The position numbers were made by a program, and so were the translations under genes. A DNA stretch of 5,870 nt, from positions 1 to 5,870 of the forward strand of contig DNLO01000119.1 of NCBI GenBank assembly GCA_003488445.1. Direction: 5' to 3'. Below the pieces are notes generated by a model. That model was not told the origin of the DNA. It ran no database searches and worked only from the letters and a program-made list of their open reading frames with translations. This DNA comes from Lachnospiraceae bacterium. Its GTDB lineage: Bacteria; Bacillota; Clostridia; Lachnospirales; Lachnospiraceae. Each line of letters opens with the position of its first letter. The stretch's first letter is position 1. Positions 5,077 through 5,870 of this stretch are shown here, in pieces.

Positions 5077-5870
5077 TCAGTCGAGGTTGACCTTTTTCCT
5101 GTTGATCAGGATGCAGGCTATGTAGAATGCCACGGACAGTATGAGCTGGAACACCGTGATCTTGGTGAACATCCCGGCATACAGGCTTCCGAGGCCGGGG
5201 TCAAATCCCTCAGAAAACTCTCCGTTCATGACTTCGAAGAATCCGGCAGAAGAGAAGATGGCCACCTGAGCCATGATCTGATTGGCCACATAGATACCTA
5301 TGTAGCAGAGGATGGCTCCCAGTATCTTGTGCTTCTGCCACAGCTGTCCTACGGTGACGCAGAAGTAGAGCGACATGGTGGAGGCGAGGGGAGATATGAT
5401 CCCCATCAGGAGGATCGAGATGATAAAATGCGGATCATCCACACCGAATATGGACATCATCTCGTCCGCAAACTCCTGAAGCTCTGCGGAGTTGACTGCC
5501 ATAGCCTGCAGCACCCCGGTGGCAGCTATAAAAAGCGAAGCCAGAGTACAGATGAGAGAAAGAAGCTCCCATATATAGCCGTTTATCAACTTGGCATTCA
5601 GTATATGATCCGGGCTCACCGGAAGGGTGAAGGTCAGATATCCCTCCTCTGTGTACAGGTTCCTGTAATATCGCAGCACAAGATAGATCTGAAGGATGAT
5701 GCTGGCAGCGATCAGCCCGATGTAGAATATGCCAATAAGTGCAAAGAGCAGCACGAGTACCCCGATGGAGTCTTCCATATGAGGGACGGCTCTGAGGGCC
5801 ACATATGACATGAGCCCGAGCCCTATCAGGACCGCATCCAGGAGTACGGGGATCTTCCACGTAACCATAA
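5077..5870 (-). CDS. Polytopic membrane protein, ABC-2 permease-like, 5' end outside the window
   Basis: The frame is open from the right edge to a TGA at 5077-5079, giving at least 263 residues. About six hydrophobic segments are visible, counted from the ATG at 5868-5866: roughly 5-27, 35-64, 98-122, 147-172, 182-204 and 236-256, ending in a basic tail NRKKVNLD. After the second segment comes RYYRNLYTEEGYLTFTLPVS (66-85). Clostridial ABC-transporter permease-like proteins, often encoded beside an ATPase and a GntR-type regulator, carry a very similar 'RFYKNL..DEGYLMFTLPV' stretch. In those relatives more N-terminal sequence precedes this motif, so the ATG at 5868 is probably internal and the true start lies beyond the edge. 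Substrate and partners cannot be told. The gene converges on secDF and is unlikely to be part of the scf unit. Confidence 0.75.
   Translation of the reverse strand, partial: MVTWKIPVLLDAVLIGLGLMSYVALRAVPHMEDSIGVLVLLFALIGIFYIGLIAASIILQIYLVLRYYRNLYTEEGYLTFTLPVSPDHILNAKLINGYIWELLSLICTLASLFIAATGVLQAMAVNSAELQEFADEMMSIFGVDDPHFIISILLMGIISPLASTMSLYFCVTVGQLWQKHKILGAILCYIGIYVANQIMAQVAIFSSAGFFEVMNGEFSEGFDPGLGSLYAGMFTKITVFQLILSVAFYIACILINRKKVNLD

Overview
The window looks like chromosomal DNA from an anaerobic Gram-positive bacterium of the class Clostridia. The main reason is a complete SCIFF locus: a short six-cysteine peptide gene next to its radical SAM maturase, a pair that is close to universal in Clostridia and rare elsewhere. 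A fused single-chain SecDF, good Shine-Dalgarno sites and heavy use of ATA, AGA and AGG codons fit this. Base composition is mid-range, so this is not one of the very AT-rich Clostridium species. The genus cannot be fixed from this sequence.

Layout, left to right. Positions 1-195 hold the 3' end of a probable cobalamin-biosynthesis methyltransferase (CbiT-like), on the plus strand. Positions 196-639 have no gene. They contain a stem-rich stretch of about 210 nt (196-404) that I could not identify, a convincing intrinsic terminator (405-441), a 43-bp direct repeat in two near-identical copies 53 bp apart (459-554), and a strong extended -10 promoter (571-598). Next come scfA, the SCIFF precursor of 48 residues (640-786); a GC-rich leaky-terminator-like hairpin (805-838); scfB, the radical SAM/SPASM maturase (870-2261); a small redox-type C_GCAxxG_C_C family protein whose start overlaps the end of scfB by 8 nt (2254-2673); a second promoter (2680-2707); and a 743-residue SecDF (2748-4979). 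A bidirectional terminator (5011-5045) separates this run from a convergent minus-strand gene for a polytopic membrane protein that runs off the right edge (5077-5870).

How the genes work together. ScfB is expected to bind the ScfA leader through its N-terminal recognition domain and install a cysteine thioether cross-link in the ScfA core, giving a ranthipeptide of the thermocellin type. The hairpin between the two genes and the poor ribosome-binding site of scfB would both make precursor more abundant than enzyme. The translationally coupled cysteine protein is the most interesting piece: its position suggests a redox or accessory role in maturation, but nothing in the sequence proves this. 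SecDF has its own promoter, which is almost a copy of the scfA promoter (same TTGCAG -35, same 16-bp spacer, nearly the same leader length), so the two units may be expressed alike. No dedicated protease or exporter for the peptide lies in the window.
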